Origin: Acinetobacter sp. WU_MDCI_Axc73 | Lineage (GTDB): Bacteria > Pseudomonadota > Gammaproteobacteria > Pseudomonadales > Moraxellaceae | Assembly: GCF_025562455.1 (NCBI RefSeq) | Contig: NZ_JAHPRO010000012.1 | Coordinates: 62,001-126,000 of the forward strand | Reading direction: 5' to 3' | Length of the DNA stretch: 64,000 bases | Shown: in pieces, positions 17,730 to 27,172 of the stretch | How the letters are laid out: each line of letters begins with the position of its first letter | How positions within the stretch are numbered: the first letter of the stretch is position 1 | Program-made: the position numbers and the translations under genes | Notes under the pieces: generated by a model | Told to the model about the DNA's origin: nothing | The model's database searches: none | What the model saw: the letters and a program-made list of their open reading frames with translations, nothing else

Positions 17730-18587
17730 GTGCAACCGAATCTTTTTTCAAGACAACCGCCATCTTTTCGCTCGTTTGTCATCGCGGTTATTACATGTCT
17801 GGCGTTGCTGTTTATTAACTGGCGCATACCTCATGTGATCAAGCCCGCGAGGGATGTTATCTATGCTGCATATAATCCAATCTATGCACTAGCCAGCTAT
17901 CCCGTACTGTCGCGAGAATGGCTCAACCAACAAACCAAGTCTGAAACTCAGTTACGTCGTGAAAATACAGCGATGCAGGCTGAGTTACTTCAGGCACAGG
18001 TGCGCCTACAAAAATTATCTGAACTCTCTGCGGAAAATACTCGTTTGCGGGGGTTATTGGATACGCCTTTAATTATTGATGGGCGTATGGAAATTGCTGA
18101 AGTGATCGGGACAGATGCAGATCCATTGCGTCATATCATTATTATCAACCGTGGCGAGACTAACCAGATTAAAGTCGGTCAAACCGTTTTGGATGATAAG
18201 GGGATTATGGGACAGGTCATTGATGTCTATCCGCATAGTTCACGTGTCATGCTCCTTTCAGATAAAGAACATTCGCTTTCTGTACGTCTAGAACGGACTG
18301 GGATGCGCGCCATTGTGTCTGGAACTGGCGATCTTGGACGTTTAAAAATGGAATATGTTCCAACCAGCGCCAATGTGAAAATAGGCGATAAAGTCTATAG
18401 CTCTGGATTGGGTGAGCATTTTCCTGCTGGTTATTTGGTTGGAACGGTATCGCAGGTGCGTCGACATAATTCGGGTGAATTTTCTGAAATTGATGTGACT
18501 CCAGCCGCCCAGTTAGCCAGTGGTCATCATGTTGTGGTGTTATTTTCTGAATCGTTAGCGATGGAGCAACCATATGCCGATCGCTAA
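17730..18587 (+). CDS. mreC: Rod-shape-determining protein MreC
   Basis: 285 residues from a GTG start 20 nt after mreB. A single transmembrane segment lies at about residues 14-31 (FVIAVITCLALLFI). A coiled coil at about 70-115 (LRRENTAMQAELLQAQVRLQ) follows, and then the periplasmic beta-barrel domain. MreC links MreB to the PBP2-RodA synthase. Its last 14 nt overlap mreD. Confidence 0.94.
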   Translation: MQPNLFSRQPPSFRSFVIAVITCLALLFINWRIPHVIKPARDVIYAAYNPIYALASYPVLSREWLNQQTKSETQLRRENTAMQAELLQAQVRLQKLSELSAENTRLRGLLDTPLIIDGRMEIAEVIGTDADPLRHIIIINRGETNQIKVGQTVLDDKGIMGQVIDVYPHSSRVMLLSDKEHSLSVRLERTGMRAIVSGTGDLGRLKMEYVPTSANVKIGDKVYSSGLGEHFPAGYLVGTVSQVRRHNSGEFSEIDVTPAAQLASGHHVVVLFSESLAMEQPYADR

Positions 18588-19065
18588 ATTAAAATATGAA
18601 AAACGTAAAGATCCTCTGATCATTATTATTATTTCAATAGTGGTCAGTTCGATTTTAACGGTTTATCCGTTGTCTTATGATATTTCGGGCTGGCGACCAT
18701 TGGTGATGTTGATGGTCATGCTGTTCTGGGTGCTGTGTCAGCCAACGTGGTGTGGCGTTTGGTTTGCATTTGCCACAGGATTATTTACTGATTTATTAAT
18801 CGATTCGCCATTAGGACTCAATGCGCTGAGTTTTGTTCTGATCACATTTATTGTGCGTTATTTCACTCGTGAAAGACGGATTTTAACGTTTATGAACTTA
18901 TGGACGATTGTAATTTTAGCTTTGATTGCACATTTGTTTTTTATATGGATGGCGCAAATCATGGGAGGATTCCATTTTTCCATTGCTCGCCATTGGCAAC
19001 CGTTGATGACCAGTATTTTATGCTGGCCGATCATTTATTATTGTTTGCATAAATGGCGCATTTAA
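18574..19065 (+). CDS. mreD: Rod-shape-determining protein MreD
   Basis: 163 residues with five or six membrane helices and the family stretch GVWFAFATGLFTDLLIDSPLG (charged and glycine residues conserved in MreD). It is the integral membrane partner of MreC in the elongasome. Both ends overlap neighbours: 14 nt with mreC and 13 nt with maf, a tight translational coupling. Confidence 0.93.
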   Translation: MPIAKLKYEKRKDPLIIIIISIVVSSILTVYPLSYDISGWRPLVMLMVMLFWVLCQPTWCGVWFAFATGLFTDLLIDSPLGLNALSFVLITFIVRYFTRERRILTFMNLWTIVILALIAHLFFIWMAQIMGGFHFSIARHWQPLMTSILCWPIIYYCLHKWRI

Positions 19066-19658
19066 TTTTAGCGTCAAGCTCGCCCAGACGACAAGAGCTG
19101 CTTAAACAGGTTGGTTTAGACTTTGATATTGTTCGTCCTGATATTGATGAATCTATACAGGACAATGAATCCGTTTCGAGTTATGTTGAACGTCTGGCAA
19201 GAGAAAAAGCTCAAGTTGTTCTCAGTCAGTTTCCAGATGCAGTGATATTAGCCGCTGATACAAGTTTGGGACTTGATGGTAAGATCATCGGAAAGCCTGA
19301 ATCTAAAGCACATGCTTTTGAAATCTGGACAGCATTGTCAGGTCGTCAGCACGATGTTTTTTCTGGAATTTGTGTAGCAACTGCAAACGATTTTTTTAGT
19401 CAAGTTGTGCAAACTCGAGTTGAATTTCAGCATTTAACTCAATCAAATATGGAAAATTATTGGGCAACAGGGGAACCTGTAGGTAAAGCAGGTGCATACG
19501 CCATACAGGGAGCAGCGGCCCAATTTATTCCTCGAATTGAAGGCAGTTATAGCAATGTGGTGGGCTTGCCATTATTCGAGACAATACAGTTATTAAAAAG
19601 AGTTAAGTTTATAGGAGAAAACGGCGGCTTTAATTCATCGATTAGATTGGACGCTTGA
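19053..19658 (+). CDS. maf: Maf family nucleotide pyrophosphatase
   Basis: 201 residues with the Maf signatures LILASSSPRRQELLKQVG near the start, ILAADTSLGLDGKIIGKP in the middle and SYSNVVGLPLFET at the end. Members of the YhdE branch hydrolyse dTTP and UTP (and modified bases) to monophosphates. The position between mreD and rng is conserved in proteobacteria. The start ATG overlaps mreD by 13 nt. The last ~20 residues are variable. Confidence 0.92.
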   Translation: MAHLILASSSPRRQELLKQVGLDFDIVRPDIDESIQDNESVSSYVERLAREKAQVVLSQFPDAVILAADTSLGLDGKIIGKPESKAHAFEIWTALSGRQHDVFSGICVATANDFFSQVVQTRVEFQHLTQSNMENYWATGEPVGKAGAYAIQGAAAQFIPRIEGSYSNVVGLPLFETIQLLKRVKFIGENGGFNSSIRLDA

Positions 19659-19707
19659 TCTTCTTTAACTCTGGAACAAGAATTTTTATAACATTTTGAG
19701 TTTTAGT

Positions 19708-21162
19708 ATGTCAGAAGAACTACTGATTAATGTTACGCCTATGGAGTGTCGGGTGGCATTAATCCAAAACGGAACAGTCAACGAATTATTTGTTGAACGG
19801 ACAGTCAAACGTGGCTTGGTCGGTAATATCTATACAGGAAAAGTAGTTCGTGTATTGCCGGGTATGCAGGCGGCTTTTGTCGATATTGGATTATCCCGAA
19901 CTGCATTTTTACATATCAATGACATGGTGTGGCCACGTTCGCAGCCGATGCCAAATGTTTTTGAGCTTTTACATCCAGGGCAAATTCTCACTGTTCAAGT
20001 GATGAAAGATATGCTCGGTACTAAAGGTGCACGTTTAAGTACCGATCTCTCCATTCCTTCACGCTATCTGGTTCTCATGCCTTATGGTCATCATATTGGG
20101 GTGTCACAGCGGATTGAATCTGAAGAAGAACGTGATCGTCTGCGCAGTATGATTGAACGCATTCAGCAAGAGCATCATCTGCCAGGCAGTGTGATTGTCC
20201 GAACTGCGGCAGAAGGGATTGATGAAGCATCGATTACGCAAGATATGTGCTATTTGGCAAAACTGTGGGAGTTTATTCAACGTAAGCAAAAAGGGGATGT
20301 CGTTCCGAATCTAATTTTTGAAGAATTACCTTTACCACAGCGGGTAATCCGAGACTTAGCCAATGAAGAAACAGCAAAAGTGTATGTAGATTCACGTGAA
20401 ATTCATGCAAAATTGGTAGAATTTATTGATGAATTTGTCCCAAATATTAAAGATCGATTGATTCATTATCCCGGCGAGCGCCCATTATTCGATTTATATA
20501 ACGTAGAAGAAGATATTCAGAAAGCTTTACAGACTCGGGTGGCCTTAAAGTCTGGCGGTTATTTGATGATTGATCAAACTGAAGCAATGACCACGATTGA
20601 TGTCAATACGGGCTCTTATGTAGGCGGTCGTAGTCTGGAAGACACAGTGTTTAAAACCAATATGGAGGCGACACAGGTCATTGCACGTCAGTTACGACTT
20701 CGCAATTTGGGCGGCATTATCATTATTGACTTCATCGATATGCAAGAGCCTATGCATCGTGAAGAAGTGATGCGTCAGCTCGAAAAAATGCTAGAACGTG
20801 ACCATGCCAAAACCAAAATTACGCAAGTCTCTGAGCTTGGTTTGGTAGAAATGACGCGTAAGCGTACACGAGAATCTTTGGAACATTTACTGTGTGAGTC
20901 TTGCCCGACATGTCAGGGACGAGGTTATGTGAAGACAGCAGAAACAGTGTGTTACGAGATATTTCGAGAAATTTTAAGATATACCCGAGCTTTTGAATCC
21001 AAGAGTGGCTTTACTGTCGTTGCGCATCCCGCGGTGATCGATCGTTTATTGACTGCTGAGGCTACTGCTGTCGCAGATTTAGAACATTTTGTGAATCGTG
21101 TCATAAAATTTCAGGTGGAAAATTTATATACGCAAGAGCAATATGACATCATTTTAAGCTGA
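19708..21162 (+). CDS. rng: Ribonuclease G
   Basis: 484 residues from the ATG at 19708 (MSEELLINVTPMECRVAL); a TTG four codons upstream is unlikely. An S1 RNA-binding domain (about 38-120) is embedded in GNIYTGKVVRVLPGMQAAFVDIG. The catalytic DNase I-like part carries TTIDVNTGSYVGG and IIIIDFIDM, whose aspartates bind Mg2+. The C-terminal CESCPTCQGRG is the Zn-link used for oligomerisation. RNase G matures the 5' end of 16S rRNA and cuts some mRNAs. The long C-terminal scaffold of RNase E is absent. Confidence 0.95.
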   Translation: MSEELLINVTPMECRVALIQNGTVNELFVERTVKRGLVGNIYTGKVVRVLPGMQAAFVDIGLSRTAFLHINDMVWPRSQPMPNVFELLHPGQILTVQVMKDMLGTKGARLSTDLSIPSRYLVLMPYGHHIGVSQRIESEEERDRLRSMIERIQQEHHLPGSVIVRTAAEGIDEASITQDMCYLAKLWEFIQRKQKGDVVPNLIFEELPLPQRVIRDLANEETAKVYVDSREIHAKLVEFIDEFVPNIKDRLIHYPGERPLFDLYNVEEDIQKALQTRVALKSGGYLMIDQTEAMTTIDVNTGSYVGGRSLEDTVFKTNMEATQVIARQLRLRNLGGIIIIDFIDMQEPMHREEVMRQLEKMLERDHAKTKITQVSELGLVEMTRKRTRESLEHLLCESCPTCQGRGYVKTAETVCYEIFREILRYTRAFESKSGFTVVAHPAVIDRLLTAEATAVADLEHFVNRVIKFQVENLYTQEQYDIILS

Positions 21163-21301
21163 AATTGTAACAGGATTTCGCTTAATCCTTGTTACAACTG
21201 AAATTTTACTTTCGCCTGAGAATTTTAAATACTAGACATATCCAGTAGCCAAAGACAAATTCTCCCTTTTTAAGCGTCTTAGCAAGTTGAGGTTCTCTAG
21301 C

Positions 21302-21478
21302 ATGAATGTAAGTGAAAGTTTACTTGGTCAAGGTTTAAAACATGTCATGGACAGCAGCAATGTTGTGAATACATGTTATATGGTGGACGATCAAGGTAAA
21401 GAAGTACAAATTACCACCGCGATGATCCGCTCAGTGTGTCATCAATTACTCAAACAATGTCGTACCATTAAAAAATAA
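21302..21478 (+). CDS. Small PA1571-like protein
   Basis: 58 residues from the ATG at 21302. The segment CYMVDDQGKEVQITTAMIRSVC resembles the PA1571 family of small pseudomonad proteins (VDxxGxExxIT...MI...C). This is from memory and should be treated as likely, not certain. No signal peptide or membrane segment. It lies 139 nt after rng and is followed by a terminator. Function is unknown. Confidence 0.65.
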   Translation: MNVSESLLGQGLKHVMDSSNVVNTCYMVDDQGKEVQITTAMIRSVCHQLLKQCRTIKK

Positions 21479-21503
21479 GGGGCATATTCAAGCCCCTTGT
21501 TTT
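21477..21503 (+). terminator. Terminator after the small PA1571-like gene
   Basis: AAGGGGC (21477-21483) pairs with GCCCCTT (21492-21498), followed by GTTTTA. It separates this gene from the convergent wax ester synthase. Confidence 0.75.
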
Positions 21504-21517
21504 ATCAGAGTAATGGT

Positions 21518-22915
21518 TTAACTTACTGCACTAATTTGAGTTTCACGCTGTTGCATACTTTCTTTTTCTGCAATCAATTGTTCAAAACGTAGAATTTCAT
21601 CTTCCAGATGTATCAATAAATTTTGCATACGTGGCAACGCATTACGACAGGCGGTTAAACCTACTTCAAGCTTATCCAAATAACTGGTCATGGTAATGTT
21701 CAGCGCTTGTCCATCAAGGACAATAGAGGCAGGGTAAAGTGCATCCAGTTTAGCACCGTTCCAGTAAAGCGGCTCTCGTGGGCCAGGAACATTGGAAATG
21801 ACCAGATTAAATGCCTGATGTTTTGGCATCATGCCAGATAAAATATTCAGCCCAGCAGGGCCATAGACCACCGCACTGTAGTTTAAAATCTGATCACTGG
21901 TCATGCGTTTAAAGCGCTGTTTGGCATTTTGTACGCTACGACGAATCGTTTGTAAGCGTTCCAAAGGATCATCTTTATGGGTGGCCAGATTTGCCAGAAT
22001 CATCGTAATTCGATTACTTACTTCCGAATCATCACTGCGTAACGAAGCTGGAACCATGGCAATTAATGGTTTATTTGGCAAGCTTTGATGGCTAATCAGA
22101 TATTCGCGTAATGCACCAGAACACACCGCCAAAACGATATCATTGATGGTGACATCGAGTGCTTTGGCAATATGACGAAAGCGATCTAGCTCAAATGACT
22201 GTGCCGCAAAACGTCGTGAAGAACTGACGCGTTGATTCAATATTGAACTAGGTGCCTGAAAGCTTGAAACATAATCAGGATTACGCCCAAAGTCTTTTAA
22301 CAGTGTTTGAGAAAGTTCCTGCATCACACGTGGAGTAGCTTGAAGTTGACCTTTTAAGCCCGCCAACACTTTTTTGATTCGTCCAGGCTTGGGTTCTTTT
22401 AAACGTTTTGCTCGCTTGCCTTCAACGCACCATGGAGGAACGATACTTTTTTCAGTTGGATCATGTGATAATGATTTTTCAATCAAACGCATCCCTGCAA
22501 CGCCATCCACCATCGCGTGATGAATTTTGAAATACATAGCGAAGCGATTACCTTCAATTCCTTCAATAATATTACATGTCCATAGCGGTTTTGCCCGATC
22601 AATCGGGGTACTATGTTCCTGAGAAATATAAATCAGTAACTCGCGAATACGTCCCGGATGTGGCAAGGAGACATGTCGAAAGTGATGGTCCAGATCGAAC
22701 TCTTCATCTTCATCCCAAAAGAGGCCGCTCAGTCGATTGTTAAATGGTGGGACAGGAATCGTCTTGGATTTGCGAATATCATTGACCAAATCCTGCATAA
22801 ATGTATCTGGGGCATTTTCTGGAATTTCAAATAAAAACAAACCACCGACATGCATAGGCTGTTGTCTTTTTTCTAAGGATAAGAATATAAAGTCAATTGG
22901 GTGTAATGGGCGCAT
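21518..22915 (-). CDS. atfA: Bifunctional wax ester synthase/acyl-CoA:diacylglycerol acyltransferase
   Basis: 465 residues, colinear with A. baylyi AtfA (WS/DGAT), beginning MRPLHPIDFIFLSLEKRQQP. The catalytic HHxxxDG motif is H132-H133-A-M-V-D137-G138, at the same residue numbers as in AtfA. The C-terminal half holds NISVPGP-like VISNVPGPREPLYW. The enzyme joins acyl-CoA to long-chain alcohols or diacylglycerol, making storage wax esters and triacylglycerol at the inner face of the membrane. Substrate range is broad in the family. Monocistronic, with a possible extended -10 promoter at 22937-22945. Confidence 0.95.
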   Translation of the reverse strand: MRPLHPIDFIFLSLEKRQQPMHVGGLFLFEIPENAPDTFMQDLVNDIRKSKTIPVPPFNNRLSGLFWDEDEEFDLDHHFRHVSLPHPGRIRELLIYISQEHSTPIDRAKPLWTCNIIEGIEGNRFAMYFKIHHAMVDGVAGMRLIEKSLSHDPTEKSIVPPWCVEGKRAKRLKEPKPGRIKKVLAGLKGQLQATPRVMQELSQTLLKDFGRNPDYVSSFQAPSSILNQRVSSSRRFAAQSFELDRFRHIAKALDVTINDIVLAVCSGALREYLISHQSLPNKPLIAMVPASLRSDDSEVSNRITMILANLATHKDDPLERLQTIRRSVQNAKQRFKRMTSDQILNYSAVVYGPAGLNILSGMMPKHQAFNLVISNVPGPREPLYWNGAKLDALYPASIVLDGQALNITMTSYLDKLEVGLTACRNALPRMQNLLIHLEDEILRFEQLIAEKESMQQRETQISAVS

Positions 22916-22936
22916 AGCTTGGATTGCCTCACTGCA

Positions 22937-22945
22937 ATTATATCA
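22937..22945 (-). promoter_or_regulatory. Extended -10 promoter element upstream of atfA
   Basis: On the minus strand the sequence TGATATAAT gives an extended -10 (TGnTATAAT), 22 nt before the atfA ATG. No good -35 was found. Confidence 0.45.
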
Positions 22946-23242
22946 ATAACCCTTGATGAGCTACGTTTTTAGAATTATAGAACACATGTCTATTATAAGT
23001 GTATGACAAGTATATAAGCAAAAATGTACATAAAGCCAATAAAATGTGATGAATGTTGAGATCACGCATAAGCATTGATTTTACTCAATACTGGTTCGCT
23101 ATAAATCGACTTTTCGCTCATTTGAAAATGGAGTTTCTAGCGGGATTTTATTTATCACTGTTTAGTTTTTTTTCATTATCTCTTTTAACAAAGAAATAAA
23201 ATGACCTATGACAGCAGTTTTTGATGGAATCATCTCATCAAT

Positions 23243-23277
23243 AAAAAAGGTAGCCATATCTTCATAAGCTACCTTTT
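23243..23277 (-). terminator. Terminator after cysH
   Basis: On the minus strand AAAAGGTAGC and GCTACCTTTT (23268-23277 and 23245-23254) pair, followed by further T residues. It lies 13 nt after the cysH stop. Confidence 0.75.
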
Positions 23278-23289
23278 AAGGCTATGCCA

Positions 23290-23910
23290 TTAGTGACTTA
23301 AGTGTAAGCCGCATTCACGATGTTCTTCACCCTTGGTTGGGTCAAAATAATCTTCATTATCAGGAAGATTATGTTTTTGCATATATTCCCACAGGTCTTT
23401 CGATGTCCATTTGAGTAATGGCGCAACTTTAATAAGACCATCTGGATTGATGCTGACCGCATCCATCTCCGCACGAACTGCAGTATCGGTGGCACGTAAA
23501 GCTGTAAACCAGACTTTCGGTGCAGTTTCGCGTAAAGCGCGTTCAAATGGTTCTAGTTTTACCTCTGCGGTGAAAGCTTCATGCTTTGGATCATCCAATG
23601 CAGGTACTGGTCCTTGCAAAGCTTCACGATGGGCGCGAGAACGTTTCGGTAGATAGGTAAGTAGATTTAGGTTGAGTAATTGAGTAATTTCATCAACATA
23701 TTTATAGGTGGTTTCAGTGTTGTAGCCATTATCCATCCATACTACTTGGATATCTGGTTTAACACGTGTCAGCATATGCAAAATCACAGCTTCAAACGGA
23801 CGGAAATTCGTCGTCACAATGGCTTTTTCATTCAGGCTCAGCGCCCATTCAATCAACTTTTCAGCATCATTGCCTAATTCTGCATTGATACGTTCTAAAT
23901 CTAAACTCAT
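23290..23910 (-). CDS. cysH: Phosphoadenylyl-sulfate reductase family protein
   Basis: 206 residues. The PP-loop fold of the PAPS reductase family is visible: AIVTTNFRPFEAVILHMLTR in the ATP-loop position, VVWMDNGYNTETTYKYVDEI, and the C-terminal E-C-G-L-H that carries the catalytic cysteine (ECGIH in E. coli). The paired cysteines that bind a 4Fe-4S cluster in APS reductases are absent, so PAPS is the expected substrate. The enzyme reduces PAPS to sulfite with thioredoxin in cysteine synthesis. It is ~40 residues shorter than E. coli CysH. Confidence 0.85.
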   Translation of the reverse strand: MSLDLERINAELGNDAEKLIEWALSLNEKAIVTTNFRPFEAVILHMLTRVKPDIQVVWMDNGYNTETTYKYVDEITQLLNLNLLTYLPKRSRAHREALQGPVPALDDPKHEAFTAEVKLEPFERALRETAPKVWFTALRATDTAVRAEMDAVSINPDGLIKVAPLLKWTSKDLWEYMQKHNLPDNEDYFDPTKGEEHRECGLHLSH

Positions 23911-24070
23911 TCCAGTGTGCCTTATTAGATATCAACTGATTTTGCAGATTATTATAATCTAATTTGAAGCGTCAACCTGAATAATCACTCAATTTGAGTT
24001 TAAAAGATGGTGTGTGCAGAAAAGTCTACATGTTAAACTAATGCCAAATTTAAAATCCGCTGGAGTGAGC

Positions 24071-24688
24071 ATGGAAATCGTTTGTTTAGACTTGGAAGGT
24101 GTTTTAGTTCCTGAAATCTGGATTAATTTTGCCAAAAAAACAGGCATCAAAGAACTTGAAGCCACTACGCGCGATATTCCAGATTACGATGTGCTTATGA
24201 CCCAGCGCTTAAATATTTTAAAACAACATGGTTTAGGCTTAAACGACATTCAGGCAGTGATTGCTGATATGGGGCCATTACCAGGCGCTAAAGAGTTTGT
24301 GGAATGGGTACGTACTCATTTTCAATTGATCATTCTTTCAGATACATTCTATGAATTTGCACATCCTTTGATGCAACAATTAGGTTGGCCAACGATTTTC
24401 TGTCATAAATTGGAAACAGATGACAAAGGCATGATTACGGCCTATAAATTACGCCAACCAGATCAAAAACGTGAAGCTGTGAAAGCTTTGCATGGTTTGA
24501 ATTTTCGTGTAATTGCAGCAGGTGATTCGTATAACGATACCACGATGTTAGGTGAAGCGGATCATGGTTTTTTGTTTGATGCGCCAGATAATGTGATTGC
24601 TGAATTTCCTCAATTCCCTGCGATTCATGGCTATGATGCTTTAAAAGAAGCCATTCGTTCAGTTTCGCAGCGCAATATTCCTGCTTAA
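24071..24688 (+). CDS. thrH: ThrH, phosphoserine phosphatase/homoserine phosphotransferase
   Basis: 205 residues from the ATG at 24071, which has GGAG 5 nt upstream; an open frame upstream to 24014 is not conserved. The HAD motifs are D6-L-E-G-V in CLDLEGVLVPE (here with E in place of the usual second D, as in ThrH), S in LIILSDTFYEF, K near 134 and AAGDSYNDTTML. ThrH from Pseudomonas transfers phosphate from phosphoserine to homoserine and so can bypass ThrB. Cytosolic. A terminator follows. Confidence 0.9.
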   Translation: MEIVCLDLEGVLVPEIWINFAKKTGIKELEATTRDIPDYDVLMTQRLNILKQHGLGLNDIQAVIADMGPLPGAKEFVEWVRTHFQLIILSDTFYEFAHPLMQQLGWPTIFCHKLETDDKGMITAYKLRQPDQKREAVKALHGLNFRVIAAGDSYNDTTMLGEADHGFLFDAPDNVIAEFPQFPAIHGYDALKEAIRSVSQRNIPA

Positions 24689-24705
24689 TGAATAAATTGT
24701 TTAAA

Positions 24706-24730
24706 CAAAAGGCGCTTTAAGCGCTTTTTG
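24706..24730 (+). terminator. Terminator after thrH
   Basis: A short GC-rich stem (GCGC arms with flanking A and T runs around TTTAA) is followed by TTTTTGTTTT, shortly after the thrH stop. Confidence 0.65.
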
Positions 24731-24784
24731 TTTTGCAATTCAAAATCATCAAGAAGAGTTACACAGTTTAATGAGTAAAGGGGA

Positions 24785-26659
24785 TCAAGCATTAAAATAA
24801 GGTTTCTTGGTTTTGACTTTTTTAAAGAAACGGCGCGGATTTAATTTTTCTAATAATGATGCTGGCACGGGACAGGCTTCATACAACATCAAGGCTGCCA
24901 ATATTTCACTACACAATGGCGCAAATAAAAACCCTTTAGAACCTAAACCTGCAAAGGTAAATATACGAGAATTTTCCTGAACTTGTCCGAGTAATGGAAA
25001 ATAATCAGCCGTTTGTGCGCGGATAGAGGCGCGTCCTTCCCAAACGCGAGGATCTGGCAAGTGTTGTGCATAAGTTGGATAGATGCTGTGGATTAAATCA
25101 AAGTTATGCACATGGTCTTCTATAAGAACATCTTCATCCTCCCGATTTGGATAAAACGATGCCCCCAAAATCAAATGTTCAGCATCCAGTTGCATACAAT
25201 AACCGCCATAACTATAAGCTTGGTCTTGAGCTAAAGGGTGTTCGCTATTGTTTAGCCAACTGACTTGACCTCGGATTGGTTTTAAACGAGGATACTGTTC
25301 AAATAAGTCTGGACTCGCTTTAGCGCAACACACCACGACTTGATCTGCCTCTGCTAAAACATGCTGACCTTGTATAAGTTGAACCATCGACTCTGTTTCG
25401 ATCAATCGTGAAATTTTACTAATTTTTAGGTCAATATTGCGGTGTTTTAAGATTTGATCACGAAGCTGATGCGGAGAAACCGCGCCAGCCTGCGTCAGCT
25501 TTAAACTAGAAAAAGTTGTGGCAATTTGACTCTGTTCGGGTGTTTGCGTTTGTAATAATCCAGCTGGATATTGTTCTACAAGATCGAGTAAGTCTTGTGG
25601 ATTTTTTTGTGCCGTCTGGTTGACTTGAATGGCACGAAAAGCTTCAAATTTCGGATAGAAATTTAAAGCATATTGCCATGTCAGTGTCATTAAATGCTCA
25701 TGCGCTTGTTCAATCGGACAAAGCTTTGGATTAAGCAAAGCCAACGGATTGCCTGATCCGCCTGATAGTGGTTGATTTTGCTCATAGATCGTGATGTGGT
25801 GTCCACGTTGAGCCAATGCCCATGCCACATTTAAACCCGCAATTCCTGCTCCAATAATCGCAATGTTTTTTGATTTAAAGCTTTGCGTCGGTTGATCTAT
25901 CACATTTAATTCAGTTTTTTCTTCTGTTTGTTGCCAGATTGCTTTGAGCATTTCTCGTTTATGCCCAAAACCTTTGGGTCTTGAAATCGTGATGCCATGT
26001 TTTTTAAGCCCACGTTTTAAGACGCCTGCTACACTAAAAGATGCAAAAGTCGTCCCAATATCTGAAAGTCTGACAATATGATTTAAAACATTCTCTTCCC
26101 AAAGCTCAGGATTACAGGAGGGTGCAAAGCCATCCAGAAACCACGCATCGATGGCTTTTGTTTTTTTAATCACAGGAAAAACATCGTGTGCATCGCCTAG
26201 CCATAGGTCCAGACTAAATCGTTCTTCAGGAAAACTTAACCGATGACAGCCTGCGAGTGGAAGCGGGTACTGTGCAATAAGTTGGTCGGCAAGGGGTTTG
26301 AGTTCAGGCCACGCATTCAAGGCACGAATTAAATCAGTTTTGCTTAAAGGAAATTTTTCAACGCTGATGGCATGTAAATGGCTGTGATTATCTGATCGAA
26401 CCTGTTGCCAGAGTTGCCACAAGGTTAAAATATTTAAGCCTGTACCAAATCCTGTTTCACCGACAGAGAAATATTGAAAAGGTTGTAGTTGGCTTAACCG
26501 GGTATTGAGATCATTACCATTTAAAAAGACATGTCGGGTTTCAAGTAAGCCATTGGCTTTAGAGAAATAAACATCGCCAAACTGTCTGGAAATGGGAATA
26601 TCAATGCCATCGACAGATTCCCAATCCAGTTCAGCTGTTTCAATACCAGAGCTTGTCAC
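24785..26659 (-). CDS. mnmC: Bifunctional tRNA mnm5s2U modification protein MnmC
   Basis: 624 residues in two domains. The N-terminal methyltransferase (about 1-250) has SVGETGFGTGLNILTLWQ as SAM site and AIDAWFLDGFAPSCNPELW. The C-terminal FAD oxidoreductase (about 268-624) begins IAIIGAGIAGLNVAWALAQR and ends in FTFAGLGSKGFLFAPLC. MnmC removes the carboxymethyl group from cmnm5U34 with FAD and then methylates nm5U34 to mnm5U34, in tRNAs reading split codon boxes. It depends on MnmE and MnmG, which are not in the window. Confidence 0.95.
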   Translation of the reverse strand: MTSSGIETAELDWESVDGIDIPISRQFGDVYFSKANGLLETRHVFLNGNDLNTRLSQLQPFQYFSVGETGFGTGLNILTLWQLWQQVRSDNHSHLHAISVEKFPLSKTDLIRALNAWPELKPLADQLIAQYPLPLAGCHRLSFPEERFSLDLWLGDAHDVFPVIKKTKAIDAWFLDGFAPSCNPELWEENVLNHIVRLSDIGTTFASFSVAGVLKRGLKKHGITISRPKGFGHKREMLKAIWQQTEEKTELNVIDQPTQSFKSKNIAIIGAGIAGLNVAWALAQRGHHITIYEQNQPLSGGSGNPLALLNPKLCPIEQAHEHLMTLTWQYALNFYPKFEAFRAIQVNQTAQKNPQDLLDLVEQYPAGLLQTQTPEQSQIATTFSSLKLTQAGAVSPHQLRDQILKHRNIDLKISKISRLIETESMVQLIQGQHVLAEADQVVVCCAKASPDLFEQYPRLKPIRGQVSWLNNSEHPLAQDQAYSYGGYCMQLDAEHLILGASFYPNREDEDVLIEDHVHNFDLIHSIYPTYAQHLPDPRVWEGRASIRAQTADYFPLLGQVQENSRIFTFAGLGSKGFLFAPLCSEILAALMLYEACPVPASLLEKLNPRRFFKKVKTKKPYFNA

Positions 26660-26694
26660 TGAAAAACCTTTAAAATTGTTTTAAAGGATAAATT

Positions 26695-27168
26695 TTACCA
26701 CTGACGACGACGTTTGGTGTGAATATAACTGGCAATCAGAAAGCCCAAAAATACACCTACGCCCATTACTGCACCGCCGTACAAAAACATTTGCGCACTG
26801 CGTTCACTTTGTAAGACTTGAACCTGAACCGACAGATTATCATTTTTGAGTTGTAACTCTTGATTCTGAGTCAAAGCATCCAGATTAGCTTGTTCCAGTT
26901 GTTTGAGTCGTCCTGCCTGATCTTTAACCAATGCCTTGATTTTATTGTCCTGATCGGCTTTTGCTTTAACCATTTGCTCAGCAGTTAATGGTTTGGTTTC
27001 TGTATTCGGATTAGCAACAACAGCGCTATTGGCAGGAGCTACTTTTGCAGTTGTGGTGGTTATTGCTGCCACGGATGTTGGCGCTGCTGCGCTGGATGCT
27101 GGTTCAACTGCCCATGCCGTTGAACATAATAGTGATAAACCAATAAGCAACTTGGAAATGGTAGACAT
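26695..27168 (-). CDS. Membrane-anchored coiled-coil protein of unknown function
   Basis: 157 residues. A signal sequence (about 1-20, cleavage after AWA) is followed by an A/T-rich low-complexity stretch (residues 21-62) and a coiled coil (about 68-120, KALVKDQAGRLKQLEQANLD). A single transmembrane helix (about 126-148) and a basic cytosolic tail KRRRQW end the protein. The family is not known to me. It follows the YciI gene at 4 nt on the same strand, suggesting co-transcription with it. Confidence 0.7.
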   Translation of the reverse strand: MSTISKLLIGLSLLCSTAWAVEPASSAAAPTSVAAITTTTAKVAPANSAVVANPNTETKPLTAEQMVKAKADQDNKIKALVKDQAGRLKQLEQANLDALTQNQELQLKNDNLSVQVQVLQSERSAQMFLYGGAVMGVGVFLGFLIASYIHTKRRRQW

Positions 27169-27172
27169 AATC

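Larger units (their letters stand above)
22916..23289. other. 374-bp intergenic region between atfA and cysH
   Basis: The left end holds the atfA promoter element. The right end holds the cysH terminator at 23243-23277. The AT-rich middle has no open frame, RNA signature or conspicuous repeat that I can support. Confidence 0.6.
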